Shown piece by piece: positions 1 through 9,040 of a stretch of DNA of 64,000 bases; within the stretch, counting starts at the first letter, position 1; each line of letters opens with the position of its first letter. The position numbers and the translations under genes were made by a program. The notes under the pieces were generated by a model. That model worked only from the letters and a program-made list of their open reading frames with translations, ran no database searches and was not told the DNA's origin. The stretch lies in NCBI RefSeq assembly GCF_012971745.1, contig NZ_CP048834.1, forward strand, positions 2,914,001 to 2,978,000, read 5' to 3'. This stretch comes from Starkeya sp. ORNL1. Its GTDB lineage: Bacteria; Pseudomonadota; Alphaproteobacteria; Rhizobiales; Xanthobacteraceae.

Positions 1-456
1 CTCACTGGTGAAGTCCGGAGCCTCGCTCAAAGAGGTCTAGGCACAAACTTTCCAGGGGCCGGCCGCTGCTGCCTCCATCGGACGGAACTCAGCAGCCTGT
101 TCGGGAAATCTCGATGAGCTTGACATATCAATCGGGCGCGCCGCGCTTCGCGGGTAAAAAATCTCCTACGCACGCTGTAACGAAACCGGCGACCGAAACG
201 TATCCCCACCGATCCCTCCTTACGGGTGCAGCGGATCGGGAGAACGATATGCGTCGCTAACTCAAGGTGAGCCGCCCAAGTACGGGAGGCTGGATGATTT
301 CCGCACGTTGGCCTTCGCTCGTTCCGGACCAAGGCAAGAGCATCAGCTCCTATGGTCGCGCGCGTTGACGTGTACCCGACTGCCAAGCGGACGAGGTGTT
401 TCTCTTTGCTCGCCGTCCCGCGGCAAAACAGTTCGTTCCGCAAGTGTTGGATCCAT
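1..456. other. No gene recognised at left edge
   Basis: The first 456 bases contain open frames on both strands, but none has recognisable protein features or a convincing ribosome binding site. The only relevant content I see is the upstream region of the PLP-enzyme gene. An in-frame extension of that gene to 352 exists, but it codes for a Cys/Arg-rich stretch that does not look like a family N-terminus. Confidence 0.5.
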
Positions 457-1608
457 ATGGACGACCGGCCGAGAACTATCCTGAAGCCACAGACGATCGC
501 TGCACGGGCTTTGGGTGCGGGACGCCCGACCACGACGGCTCTCACGCCCCCGATCGATGTGGCAACGACCTACCTGCGCGACGCCGACAACGGCTATAGC
601 TCGGGCTATGTCTATGGCCGACAGGACAATGCCTCGGTTCAGCAGGCGGAGGCGCAGATCGCGGACATGGAGTTCGCCCGCGAGGCGCTGCTCTTCACCT
701 CCGGCATGGCCGCCGCGACGATGGTCTTCCTGGCCTTGCCGCCGACGCACATCGTCTGCCCGAACGTCATGTATTGGGGCTTGCGCAGGTGGCTCCAGGA
801 CGTTCGCCGCTACGGCCATGACGTAACGTTCGTCGACATGTCGAATCTCGACGAGGTGCGAGCCGCGATCATTCCCGGAAAGACCGGCCTGGTCTGGATC
901 GAGACGCCCAGCAATCCGCTTTGGACGATCACCGACATTGCCGCCGTCGCCGAATGCGCCCACCGCGCGGGCGCACTGGTCTGTGCGGATTCGACCGCCG
1001 CCACCCCCGTGCTGACGCAGCCGCTCGATCTCGGCGCCGATATCGTCATGCACTCCGCGACCAAATATCTGAACGGCCACTCCGACGTAGTCGCCGGCGC
1101 GCTGGCGACGGCGCACCGCACCGAGCTCTGGGAACGGATCCGCAGCGTGCGCAACCAGCATGGCGCGGTGCTCGGGCCATTTGACGCCTGGCTACTGACC
1201 CGCGGGCTGCGCACGCTCGATTTGCGGGTCAAGGAGCAGAGCCGCAGCGCACGCGCGCTTGCCACCCGGCTTGTGGGCCACCCCGCCCTCTCCTCCGTGC
1301 TATATCCCGGTCTTCCTGACCATCCCGGCCGCCAGGTCGCCGCCCGGCAGATGTCGGGCGGCTTCGGCGGCATGCTGTCGGTAAGGGTCAAAGGCGGCGC
1401 GGCCAATGCCGTGGCGGTGGCCGCCAATGTCCATCTCTGGCGGCGGGCGACGTCGTTCGGCGGCATAGAGAGCCTGATCGAGCATCGATCCTCGATCGAG
1501 GGCGACGGTTCCCCCTGCCCCGACGACCTGCTGCGGCTGTCGGTGGGGCTGGAGGATCCGGACGACCTCTATCGCGACCTTTCGCACGCGCTGAACGTTC
1601 TGACCTAG
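457..1608 (+). CDS. Cys/Met metabolism PLP-dependent enzyme (cystathionine gamma-synthase/lyase family)
   Basis: A 383-residue protein of the trans-sulfuration PLP family (PF01053), which performs beta or gamma elimination or replacement on cystathionine, homoserine esters or methionine in the cytoplasm. Seen: the N-terminal YVYGRQDNAS segment that helps bind phosphate, TSGMAA near residue 81, and SATKYLNGHSD, where K203 should form the Schiff base with PLP. Length is close to the usual 380-400. I chose ATG 457 because the preceding 35 codons of the open frame are unlike any family N-terminus; the SD there is weak. Substrate (cystathionine synthase, lyase or methionine gamma-lyase) cannot be set from sequence alone. 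A nucleosidase and an MTR kinase of methionine salvage lie within 10 kb. Confidence 0.88.
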   Translation: MDDRPRTILKPQTIAARALGAGRPTTTALTPPIDVATTYLRDADNGYSSGYVYGRQDNASVQQAEAQIADMEFAREALLFTSGMAAATMVFLALPPTHIVCPNVMYWGLRRWLQDVRRYGHDVTFVDMSNLDEVRAAIIPGKTGLVWIETPSNPLWTITDIAAVAECAHRAGALVCADSTAATPVLTQPLDLGADIVMHSATKYLNGHSDVVAGALATAHRTELWERIRSVRNQHGAVLGPFDAWLLTRGLRTLDLRVKEQSRSARALATRLVGHPALSSVLYPGLPDHPGRQVAARQMSGGFGGMLSVRVKGGAANAVAVAANVHLWRRATSFGGIESLIEHRSSIEGDGSPCPDDLLRLSVGLEDPDDLYRDLSHALNVLT

Positions 1609-1631
1609 CCACGCTGCCCAGGCGCTTACTC

Positions 1632-2351
1632 ATGGACACCATAGCCGTCGCGATCATCTGCAAGACGCCGAGCCCGGGCCAATCCAAGACCCGGCTCTCG
1701 CCGCCCTTGCGTCCCGAGGAGTGCGCGCAGATCTCCTCCTGCTTCATCAGGGACCTGTCGGCCACGATCGCAAGCCTGGAGGCCGACGGCGACGTCGACG
1801 GCTACGCGGTCTATACGCCGCTCGGCACCGAGGACTCGCTGCGCCCCCTGCTTCCCGAGAGCTTCGGCCTCGTCCCGCAGGGCGAAGGGGACCTGGGGCA
1901 ACGCCTCGACCGCGGAATAGCCGACCTGCTGGCGGCCGGACACGCCGGTGCGATTCTGATCAATTCCGACAGCCCGACCTTGCCGCGCAGCATATTGCGC
2001 GCGGCGGTGGAAGCGCTGAAGAACGGCGACAGGGCGGTGATCAGCCCGGCGCTCGACGGCGGCTACACACTGATCGGCCTGTCCCGGCCGCACCCTCACC
2101 TCTTCGCGCAGATCCCGTGGAGCACCGACACGGTGTTCCGCCTCACTCTCGAACGGGCGCGCGAGATCGAGTTGCCGGTCATCGTCCTCGACCCCTGGTA
2201 CGACGTGGACGATGCGAGCTCCTACGCCATGCTCGAACGCGAGCTAGAGGGTGCACCCCCGTCCTTCATGGCGCCGGGCGCACAAAGCGAAGACGCTCCG
2301 AACACACGGGAATTCGTTCGCCGCCGCCGCGACATGGCAGCCCTCCCATGA
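1632..2351 (+). CDS. DUF2064 / TIGR04282-type nucleotidyltransferase-fold protein
   Basis: A 239-aa protein with the GT-A/CofC-like fold of the DUF2064 family (often called rSAM/selenodomain-associated transferase 1). Visible signatures are the N-terminal AIICKTPSPGQSKTRL, which resembles the nucleotide-binding start of sugar-nucleotide transferases, INSDSPTLP (DxD-like) near residue 115, and SPALDGGYTLIGL near residue 140. It overlaps the next gene by ATGA, so the two are probably co-translated. Together with the following GT2, epimerase and transporter it suggests an envelope or polyprenyl-phosphate sugar pathway. The exact substrate is unknown. Confidence 0.8.
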   Translation: MDTIAVAIICKTPSPGQSKTRLSPPLRPEECAQISSCFIRDLSATIASLEADGDVDGYAVYTPLGTEDSLRPLLPESFGLVPQGEGDLGQRLDRGIADLLAAGHAGAILINSDSPTLPRSILRAAVEALKNGDRAVISPALDGGYTLIGLSRPHPHLFAQIPWSTDTVFRLTLERAREIELPVIVLDPWYDVDDASSYAMLERELEGAPPSFMAPGAQSEDAPNTREFVRRRRDMAALP

Positions 2352-3103
2352 GTACCGCTCCATCCCCGCTCGCGACCGTCGCCGTCATCATTCCGTGCCT
2401 CGACGAGGAGGAACCGATCGCCGGGGTGGTGCGGGAGGTGCTGGCCCAAGGCGTCGGCGACCTCATCGTCGTCGACAATGGCTCCACCGACCGCACCGCC
2501 GCGCGTGCAGCGGCGGCCGGCGCCCGCGTCGTGTCGCAGCCGGTGCGCGGCTATGGCCGGGCTTGTGCTGCCGGGGTGGCCGCGGTGGCGCCGGGTACCG
2601 ACATCGTGTGCTTCCTCGACGGCGACGGTAGCGACGTTCCCGCCTTCATTGCGGGAATCGTCGGGCCTATCGCAGCTGGGCAGGCCGACTTCGTCATGGG
2701 ATCGCGGCTGCGCGGACATCGAGAGACGGGCAGCCTCACCGTCCAGCAGGTCGCGGCGGGATGGCTGGCGGGCCAGTTGCTTCGGCTCACCTACGGCGTC
2801 CACTTCACCGACATGTCGCCGCTGCGGGCGATCCGCACGGAACGCCTCGCGACGCTCGGCATGAGCGAGGAGACCTATGGCTGGAACCTTGAAATGCAGA
2901 TGCGGGCGGCGGCGAGCGGCCTGCGCTGCCTCGAGATTCCGGTCGATCACCGCTGCCGGCGGGGCGGGGTGTCGAAGGTCTCTGGCAATCTTGTCGCCGG
3001 ATGCCGGGCGGCCTGGAAGATAACCAGCACGTTCCTGCGCCTCGCAAAATCACTGCGCTCCACTGGGGCGTCGCGCGCAGGCCAGCCGGTTCGGGGACAG
3101 TAA
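2348..3103 (+). CDS. Glycosyltransferase family 2 (polyprenyl-phosphate sugar synthase-like)
   Basis: A 251-aa GT2 enzyme of the dolichyl/polyprenyl-phosphate sugar synthase type, without membrane helices. Seen: VAVIIPCLDEEEPI at the N-terminus, VDNGSTDRTA, the metal/nucleotide-binding FLDGDGSD, and a downstream MGSRLRG motif typical of GT2 enzymes. A longer open frame runs from 1721 but overlaps the upstream gene; ATG 2348 within ATGA is clearly the start. It probably transfers a sugar from a nucleotide donor to a lipid phosphate on the inner face of the cytoplasmic membrane. The SMR-like protein downstream could flip the product. Confidence 0.85.
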   Translation: MSTAPSPLATVAVIIPCLDEEEPIAGVVREVLAQGVGDLIVVDNGSTDRTAARAAAAGARVVSQPVRGYGRACAAGVAAVAPGTDIVCFLDGDGSDVPAFIAGIVGPIAAGQADFVMGSRLRGHRETGSLTVQQVAAGWLAGQLLRLTYGVHFTDMSPLRAIRTERLATLGMSEETYGWNLEMQMRAAASGLRCLEIPVDHRCRRGGVSKVSGNLVAGCRAAWKITSTFLRLAKSLRSTGASRAGQPVRGQ

Positions 3104-3145
3104 GTTCGTCCGTCGCGCAGGACGACGACAGTATGGGAGGTACGG

Positions 3146-4228
3146 ATGCGGGTGCTGCTCACCGGAGGAGCCGGGTTCATCGGCAGGCACGTCCTCGCCG
3201 AACTGATGCGACGCGGCCACGACGTGCGGGTGATGGATTCGTTGCGGAACGACGTGCATCGCGATGGCCAGGCTTGGAGCCCTCCGCGCGGCGCCGCATT
3301 CCTGACCGGCGACGTGCGCGACGCACAGGTGCTCGGTACCGCTCTCGCCGGCATCGATGCGGTCGTCCATCTCGCCGCCAAGGTGGGGCTCGGCGTCGAT
3401 ATCGGGGATATGCCGGACTATGCGTCCTCGAACGACGCGGGCACTGCGGTACTGCTCGCGGCCATGGCGCGTACGGGTGTCTCGCGGCTGACACTGGCAA
3501 GCTCGATGGTGGTCTATGGCGAGGGCTTCGGCCTATGCCCGGAACACGGCTCGGTGCGGCCAGCGCCGCGGCTGGAGGCCTCGCTCGCCACCGGCAATTT
3601 CGAGCCGCCCTGCCCGCATTGCGGCAGGCCGCTCGGTACGACGCTGGTCGTTGAAGACACCCCATTCGATCCGCGCAACGCCTACGCCACCAGCAAGGTC
3701 GCGCAGGAATTCTATGCGTCGAACTGGGCACGGGTAACCGGCGGCGCGGTGGCGATGATGCGCTACCACAATGTCTACGGCCCCGGCATGCCACGCGACA
3801 CGCCCTATGCCGGCGTCGCCGCCATCTTCACCTCGGCGCTGCGCAACGGCCAGGCGCCCAAGGTGTTCGAGGACGGCCGGCAGCGGCGCGACTTCGTCCA
3901 TGTCCGCGACGTCGCGGCCGCGACGGTCGCGGCATGCGAACGGCAGACCAGCGGGGTCACGGCTTTCAATGTGGGCTCGGGCACGCCGCGAACGGTCGGT
4001 GAGATGGCCGAGGCGCTCGCGCGCGCCCTCGACGGCCCGGCGCCGGTAGTGACCGGGCAATACCGGCTAGGGGATGTGCGGCACATCACGGCGGACTCCT
4101 CGCGGCTGCGCACCGAACTCGGCTGGCAGCCGGTGGTCGATTTCAACGAGGGCATGGCGGAACTCGCCCATCTCGGCGAAGAGGGTGCCGCGCCGTCCCC
4201 GCTGCGGGCCGCCATGGCGACGCGATGA
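3146..4228 (+). CDS. NAD-dependent epimerase/dehydratase with Cys-rich insert
   Basis: A 360-aa short-chain dehydrogenase/reductase of the extended (sugar-nucleotide epimerase) type. Seen: Rossmann glycine motif LLTGGAGFIG at residues 4-13, the catalytic Tyr/Lys pair in NAYATSKVA near residue 174, and late motifs RRDFVHVRDVA and FNVGSGT. Between the Ser strand and the YxxxK motif there is an insert with LCPEHG and PCPHCG, two Cys pairs that could bind zinc; this is unusual for the superfamily though I recall it in a subfamily. Its 3' end overlaps the following transporter gene by 4 nt, so it belongs to the same operon. Confidence 0.86.
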   Translation: MRVLLTGGAGFIGRHVLAELMRRGHDVRVMDSLRNDVHRDGQAWSPPRGAAFLTGDVRDAQVLGTALAGIDAVVHLAAKVGLGVDIGDMPDYASSNDAGTAVLLAAMARTGVSRLTLASSMVVYGEGFGLCPEHGSVRPAPRLEASLATGNFEPPCPHCGRPLGTTLVVEDTPFDPRNAYATSKVAQEFYASNWARVTGGAVAMMRYHNVYGPGMPRDTPYAGVAAIFTSALRNGQAPKVFEDGRQRRDFVHVRDVAAATVAACERQTSGVTAFNVGSGTPRTVGEMAEALARALDGPAPVVTGQYRLGDVRHITADSSRLRTELGWQPVVDFNEGMAELAHLGEEGAAPSPLRAAMATR

Positions 4229-4593
4229 TCCGCGCCGGCCTCATCGGCCTGATCCTCCTTAGCGTCGCGCTGAACGCCTTCGCCCAGATCCTGCTGCGCT
4301 GGGGCGCGAGGTCCGCTCCACTGCTTGCTGACGGTCGCTCGATCGCAGCGATGATCGACACGTTGTTCCGACCCGGCATCCTCGGCGGATTGGCCTGCTA
4401 TGGCCTCAGCGTCCTCGTCTGGATCCGCGTGCTGGGCATGGCCGAGGTGTCCTTCGCCTATCCGTTCCTCGGGCTGGGCTTCGTCCTGGTCATGCTGGCC
4501 GGGTGGCAATTGTTCGGCGAGCCGCTGACGCCCGCGCGGGTGGCGGGCACGGCGCTGATCGCGTTCGGGGTGCTGGTGCTCGCCCGCAGTTGA
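4225..4593 (+). CDS. SMR/EamA-type small membrane protein (lipid-linked sugar flippase-like)
   Basis: A 122-aa protein with four predicted membrane helices (about 4-24, 50-68, 72-92 and 101-119) and the compact layout of the small multidrug resistance/ArnE type. The family dimerises to move cations or undecaprenyl-phosphate sugars. Because it overlaps the epimerase gene (ATGA) and follows a GT2, flipping of a lipid-linked sugar is a more likely role than drug export. That role is inferred from context. Confidence 0.75.
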   Translation: MIRAGLIGLILLSVALNAFAQILLRWGARSAPLLADGRSIAAMIDTLFRPGILGGLACYGLSVLVWIRVLGMAEVSFAYPFLGLGFVLVMLAGWQLFGEPLTPARVAGTALIAFGVLVLARS

Positions 4594-4617
4594 CCGCGGC
4601 CGCCGTCGGCGGCACTC

Positions 4618-5280
4618 CTATTGGTCGTGGGATCGAATGATCAGCGACCCATCGCGCAGCCGGCCCCCGAACAGCTCGATGGCCGCCGCCAGCCTCTCAT
4701 CGATGATGTGCAGATATTCCGTCCAGTCGTCGATGCGCGTGAGTTCGGACCGCCCATCGCTTATGCCGCGAAAGCCGATGGTCGGCACATCGAAGCGCCG
4801 CGCCGCGCGCAGCACCGCGAAGCTCTCCATGTCGACCATGTCGGCGGCGATGCCCGCATAGGCGTCGCCGGACACGATGGAGGCGCCAGTCGCCAGCGAG
4901 GCCGCGGGAATGCCCTCGATCCGGTGCGGTATGGCGATGATCGCCGGCTCGTCGAGGAACGGGGTGACGCCCTTCTCGAAGCCGAGCACGGATGCGTCCA
5001 TGTCGCGATAGCTGACGCTCGCCACTTGGTAGATGCCGGCATGGTCGAGGCGGCGCGAGCCGGCCGAGCCGAGCGTGAAGACGAGGTCCGGCAAGCGCTT
5101 ACGGTGGGCGAGAGTGGCCAGCGCGGTCGTGGTCGCGATCGCCGCCTCCACCGGGCCGACCCCGCAGATCAGCGGATCGATGCGCGCCTGCAGATGCGGG
5201 CCGTATTCGTGCGTCGTCGCCATGACGAAGAGGATTTCGAGACCTTCCATGCTGGCGACGTGGCGGCTGGGATCGTGCAT
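4618..5280 (-). CDS. 5'-methylthioadenosine/S-adenosylhomocysteine nucleosidase family protein
   Basis: A 220-aa nucleoside phosphorylase/MTAN-fold protein that would cleave adenine from MTA and SAH. Visible features: ILFVMATTHEYGPHL at the start, CGVGPVEAA (phosphate/ribose loop), FTLGSAGS, and DMESFAVLRAA near residue 163, where the Met-Glu pair contacts ribose. The open frame runs to 5346, but an AGGA box 7 nt ahead supports ATG 5280; ATG 5250 is an alternative. Methylthioribose kinase at 9.6 kb would take the next step of one branch of methionine salvage, but the two genes are not adjacent. Confidence 0.82.
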   Translation of the reverse strand: MHDPSRHVASMEGLEILFVMATTHEYGPHLQARIDPLICGVGPVEAAIATTTALATLAHRKRLPDLVFTLGSAGSRRLDHAGIYQVASVSYRDMDASVLGFEKGVTPFLDEPAIIAIPHRIEGIPAASLATGASIVSGDAYAGIAADMVDMESFAVLRAARRFDVPTIGFRGISDGRSELTRIDDWTEYLHIIDERLAAAIELFGGRLRDGSLIIRSHDQ

Positions 5281-5305
5281 CGGGCTATCCTGGGTTCCAA
5301 CTCTG

Positions 5306-7321
5306 CTATGGCGAGGCCGGCGGCGCGGCGGGCGCCGTTGCCACATAGATGCGCCACTCGCCGGGGCGCGCTTCGGCGAGTCGGAAGAGCGGACTGGCGG
5401 CGAACGGGTCGCGCTGCCATGCCCCGTCCCGCACTGTCAGCAACACGACGTCGCAATGGTATTCCCCGACGAGCGCGCGCAGGTCGGTGTCGCTCGCCTG
5501 GCCGTCGAAGACGCGCGCGAAGCGGTCCGAAATCTCCGCCCGCCGTTCCGCCGACAGCGGCGCGAAGGCGATCGCCAGCTCGTTCCCGGCGAAGCAGGAG
5601 CGGCGATCGGCGAGCAGCGCCCATGATATATTTACCGGCCACGGCGTCATATCGCCGAACAGAAGCGGATTGCTGGCGACCCGCGCATCCGGGCGCGCAT
5701 GCTGCCGGACCGCCCGCCACATCGCCGGCGCCTGCGCGAACGCGGCGGCCGACGGCGAGGGCTTGCCCGCCAGATTGCCGGACAGGATGACCAGCCCGGC
5801 CGGCAGCGCGGCGATCGTCGCGGCCAGCACCAGCGCGAAGGCCGACCATGCCCGGCGCTCGAGCGAGTTCGCCGCGCCGGCTGCACCCGCCGCCGTGAGG
5901 ACGATGAGGCCGGGAAGGATCGCCCGCCAGCCGAGATCATTATTGTCGCCCACGGTGCTGACCAACAGCCAGCTGCTGCAGACGCTCACCAGCGCCAGCA
6001 CGGCGAGCGCGCGCACGAGCAAGGTTCGGGCGACGATATCATCGGCTTCTTGCGGAATCCGCCGCAGCGCCAAGGGCCACAGCATGACCGGCCCCGCGAC
6101 GAACGCCACGGGGAACTCAACCAGGAGCAGCACGAGCCAATAGGCCGGCAGGTCGAGGATGCGACCCGTTATCCCGGAGAAAGCCGGGCCCAGTACATGG
6201 TAGGGCTCGATCACCACCGGGCTGCCGCCGCCACGCGCCAGGGCAGCGTGGTACTGCTCGATCAGCAACGGCATCGCGATCCCGGCGGCGATGAGCGCCG
6301 CAACGACCACGGCGGCAAGGAAGCGATAGCGTCCCCCGGGCACTCCCGAGCACAGCAGCACCAGCACGACACCGACGCCGGCCAGCGCGAAAGCGACGCC
6401 ACCGACCCATATCGAACTTTGGAAACCCGCGGCCGCCACCAGGGCGAGCACGGCGGTCACCAACGCTGAAGGCCGCAGCGCCAGATGCACCATCAGCAGA
6501 GTGGCGATCACCACGCAGCCGGCGGCGGTCACATGATGGGGGCTCCAGCTCGACTGGAACAGCCAGCCGGCAAAGCCGGTCGCGGGCCGTAGCACCCGGT
6601 CGAGCGCCTCCTGCCCGAACAGGGCCTCCAGCACCGGGCGGAGCGATCCCGTCGCACACGCGACCAGCGCGAACAGCGGCGCGATGGCGCGGCGATGGAA
6701 ACCGAAGGCGAGGCCGCTCATCAGGCAGAGCGAGGAGAAGGCGGTGAACCAGGTCGCCGCAATATCGGCCTCCCAGCCGGTGGCGCCGGTAAGGCGGGCG
6801 AGCTGCGCGGCGCCGAAGTGCCAGAGATAGTAATAGGCGACGCCCGCCGGCGCGCCGTCGCCACCGAACACCGGATTGGCGAGCGGCACGCCCTCGCGCA
6901 CCATCTGGTCGATCAGCGCGACCTTGGAATGATCGAAGATCGCCGGGGCCAGGATGACGCCGTCCGTGGTGAACTTGGGCAACACGGCCAAGGCGGGACC
7001 GAGAGCCACGAGCGCGGCGAGCGCATACATCCAGATCGGGATGCTCGCTCGCCCGTCAGGCTCATCTTCGCGTGCCGCCGCCACCAGCAGCGCAGCGCCG
7101 CAGGCCAGCGCCGCCGCGCCGAGGATGGCAGCGAACGAGAACCCGACCGCACGCGACAAGGCGAGCGCGACCACGTTCTGGATCGCCCAGCCCAGCGCCG
7201 GGGCGAGCGGCAACGCGAGGGCTCGGCCGAGCGGCAGGCGGCGGGCGAACACCCATCCGACGCTCGTCCACAGGACGAGCCCGGCTATGGCGCACGCGAA
7301 GGCGGAGTAAAGGGAAGCCAT
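5306..7321 (-). CDS. Large polytopic membrane protein (glycosyltransferase-like, unassigned)
   Basis: A 671-aa protein with at least 12 hydrophobic segments spread over the first ~530 residues and a hydrophilic C-terminal domain of ~120 residues. This is the architecture of GT-C-type lipid-linked-sugar glycosyltransferases and O-antigen-related membrane proteins, but I recognise no diagnostic motif. It lies 25 nt upstream of the nucleosidase gene on the same strand and near the envelope-sugar genes, which fits an envelope role. Function not assigned. Confidence 0.7.
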   Translation of the reverse strand: MASLYSAFACAIAGLVLWTSVGWVFARRLPLGRALALPLAPALGWAIQNVVALALSRAVGFSFAAILGAAALACGAALLVAAAREDEPDGRASIPIWMYALAALVALGPALAVLPKFTTDGVILAPAIFDHSKVALIDQMVREGVPLANPVFGGDGAPAGVAYYYLWHFGAAQLARLTGATGWEADIAATWFTAFSSLCLMSGLAFGFHRRAIAPLFALVACATGSLRPVLEALFGQEALDRVLRPATGFAGWLFQSSWSPHHVTAAGCVVIATLLMVHLALRPSALVTAVLALVAAAGFQSSIWVGGVAFALAGVGVVLVLLCSGVPGGRYRFLAAVVVAALIAAGIAMPLLIEQYHAALARGGGSPVVIEPYHVLGPAFSGITGRILDLPAYWLVLLLVEFPVAFVAGPVMLWPLALRRIPQEADDIVARTLLVRALAVLALVSVCSSWLLVSTVGDNNDLGWRAILPGLIVLTAAGAAGAANSLERRAWSAFALVLAATIAALPAGLVILSGNLAGKPSPSAAAFAQAPAMWRAVRQHARPDARVASNPLLFGDMTPWPVNISWALLADRRSCFAGNELAIAFAPLSAERRAEISDRFARVFDGQASDTDLRALVGEYHCDVVLLTVRDGAWQRDPFAASPLFRLAEARPGEWRIYVATAPAAPPASP

Positions 7322-7435
7322 GGCATTCCGGCAGCGGCAGGGTGGCCCGGCCGAGACATGACCACGCCCTCTCTACTCAGATTCGTGAATGTAGTCTGTT
7401 CCGGCGAGCGCGGGCACGGCGCCCCCGCACCAGGT

Positions 7436-8242
7436 TCACATGCCGGCGAACCAGTTGAAGCCCTGTTTCTCCCAGAAGCCGTCCTCGTAGGTGTTGCTCA
7501 CCTCGATCGCCCGGATCCATTTGGCGTTCTTGTAGCCGAGCTTCACCGCGGTGCGCAGCCGGAGCGGGAAACCGTAGGGATCGGCGATGGGCTCGCCGGC
7601 ATACTTCGTGGCGAGGATGGTTTGCGGATGCAGCGCCGACGCCATGTCGATGCTTTCGGTGTAGTCGTCATTGCCGTGGAAGTAGACATATTTCGCGGTG
7701 AGGTCGGCACCGATCGCGGTCAGGAACTGCTTGAGATTGGGGCCGGACCACTGGCCGATATAGTCCCAACCTTCGACGCAGATGTGCTTGATGATCTCTT
7801 CCTGCTCCGGGAAGGCATAGATCTGTTCGAGGCTCCAGGGTCGTTTGTCGGCGATGAGGCCGGAGAGTTCGAGCTTCCAGCCGCTGATGTCGATCGGCTT
7901 GACGTTCTCGATCTCGTAATAGGCATTGAAGCGCGGCGGCTTGACCACCTGCGCAAGCGAATAGGTCGGCGCCAGCCGGTTGGGATCGAACAGTGCCGCC
8001 TGCACCCGGTCGTTGAAGCCGGACACCGTCCGCAGCACGCTCTGCACCGATTGGCGATCGGAGATATCGCACCCGGTGAGCATGGTCAGCGCGCCGAGGC
8101 TGACGGTACCGCGCAGCAGCTTGCGACGGTCGATTTTCTCGATCAATCCGCGGTTCTCGGTGAGGACACTTTGGTCCGGCGCGTGCTGCGGCCGGAAAAG
8201 CGACATTGGACGCCGGCGAAGCGACATGGCTGCACCCTTCAC
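7436..8242 (-). CDS. Molybdopterin-dependent oxidoreductase (YedY/MsrP-like), secreted
   Basis: A 268-aa sulfite-oxidase-fold molybdoenzyme. Seen: N-terminal DRRKLLRG followed by a hydrophobic stretch ending LTGC, which combines a Tat-like twin Arg with a lipobox, so export and possible lipidation are likely. HICVEGWDY contains the Cys expected to coordinate molybdenum, and RLRTAVKLGYKNAKW resembles the family's C-terminal binding motif. The GTG start at 8242 overlaps the stop of the upstream cytochrome b gene (GTGA), so the two are co-translated and probably form a membrane cytochrome/periplasmic molybdoenzyme pair as in MsrPQ, although this partner is a b561-like cytochrome. ATG 8227 is an alternative start. 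Confidence 0.85.
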   Translation of the reverse strand: MKGAAMSLRRRPMSLFRPQHAPDQSVLTENRGLIEKIDRRKLLRGTVSLGALTMLTGCDISDRQSVQSVLRTVSGFNDRVQAALFDPNRLAPTYSLAQVVKPPRFNAYYEIENVKPIDISGWKLELSGLIADKRPWSLEQIYAFPEQEEIIKHICVEGWDYIGQWSGPNLKQFLTAIGADLTAKYVYFHGNDDYTESIDMASALHPQTILATKYAGEPIADPYGFPLRLRTAVKLGYKNAKWIRAIEVSNTYEDGFWEKQGFNWFAGM

Positions 8243-8925
8243 AGGTTCGAGGTCGGGGGGATGGGCGCGGCCGTCTCCGCATGATCGGTCTCGACCCGCG
8301 GCCCGCCGGTCAGCATGGCGAGAATGGTTCGGGGCACGAGCAGCGCGAGCGTCACATGCACCAGCAGGAACAGCACGATCGCCGTCATGCCGATGAAATG
8401 CGCGAGGCGTGCCCCCTGGAAATTATAGAACAGCGCGGTGAGGTACGAGAACTGCACTGGCTTCCAGATGGCGAGGCCGGAGATGACCTGAAGTATCACC
8501 ACCAGGATGACGCCGACGTACAGCGTCTTCTGCACGGCGTTGTAATGCGTCAGGTCGGCGTGCTTCAGCCGGAACGTCAGCGCCGCGATCGCCTCGCGTA
8601 TCACCTCGCGCGGAGAGATGGGCAGCAGCAGGCGCCGGAAGCGGCCGGAAACCACGCCAAAGGTCAGATAGGCGAGGCCGTTCAGCACCAGGATCCACAT
8701 GCCGAGGAAGTGCCACTGCAGCGCGTGCTGCGCCCATATGCCGAGCACGATCTCCTCGGGGAAATGCAGGAAACCGAAAATCACCTCGTCATTGTATATC
8801 TTCCATCCACTCATGATCATAATGATCATTGCACCCGCATTCGTCCAGTGCATCAGCCTTAAGATAAGCGGATGCATACGTGGAGCGGCAGCATGTGTAA
8901 CCAAATCTGCGTTTGCTACGCTCAT
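8239..8925 (-). CDS. Cytochrome b561/hydrogenase-type b-cytochrome subunit
   Basis: A 228-aa membrane cytochrome with four main hydrophobic segments and histidines placed as haem ligands: RLMHWTNAG near residue 25, LQWHFLGMW near 70, RLAHFIGM near 175 and FLLVHVTLALL near 190. It should pass electrons between the quinone pool and the molybdoenzyme encoded immediately downstream, whose start overlaps its stop. An AGGAAG box precedes ATG 8925. The divergent PRC-barrel gene shares the 115-bp upstream region. Confidence 0.85.
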   Translation of the reverse strand: MSVANADLVTHAAAPRMHPLILRLMHWTNAGAMIIMIMSGWKIYNDEVIFGFLHFPEEIVLGIWAQHALQWHFLGMWILVLNGLAYLTFGVVSGRFRRLLLPISPREVIREAIAALTFRLKHADLTHYNAVQKTLYVGVILVVILQVISGLAIWKPVQFSYLTALFYNFQGARLAHFIGMTAIVLFLLVHVTLALLVPRTILAMLTGGPRVETDHAETAAPIPPTSNL

Positions 8926-9040
8926 AGAATCATCTTCCTATGACGATTTAATCGTTTCAGTTGCTATTGAACTATCATGCATGGCTGCATATGCTATCCA
9001 TCATACGTATGAAACTTGCCACCAGGCCGAGGACATTCCC
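8926..9040. promoter_or_regulatory. Divergent promoter region, cytochrome b / PRC-barrel
   Basis: This 115-bp spacer lies between two genes transcribed apart and is visibly more AT-rich than its neighbours. It contains the 10-bp palindrome CATACGTATG at 9002-9011. No individual promoter box is assigned. Confidence 0.4.

Noticed and set aside
27..545. 172-codon minus-strand frame at the window's left edge
   Set aside because: Arg-rich, no motif, overlaps the start of the PLP-enzyme gene.
4621..5790. Long plus-strand open frame (389 codons) across the nucleosidase and membrane-protein genes
   Set aside because: Arg/Ala/Gly-rich antisense shadow in high-GC DNA; the minus-strand genes have clear motifs.
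6695..8284. 529-codon plus-strand frame
   Set aside because: Antisense to the membrane protein and molybdoenzyme genes; composition lacks hydrophobic cores or motifs.
9002..9011. CATACGTATG shared between 9002 and 56161
   Set aside because: A self-palindromic 10-mer can recur by chance; the two contexts are unrelated.
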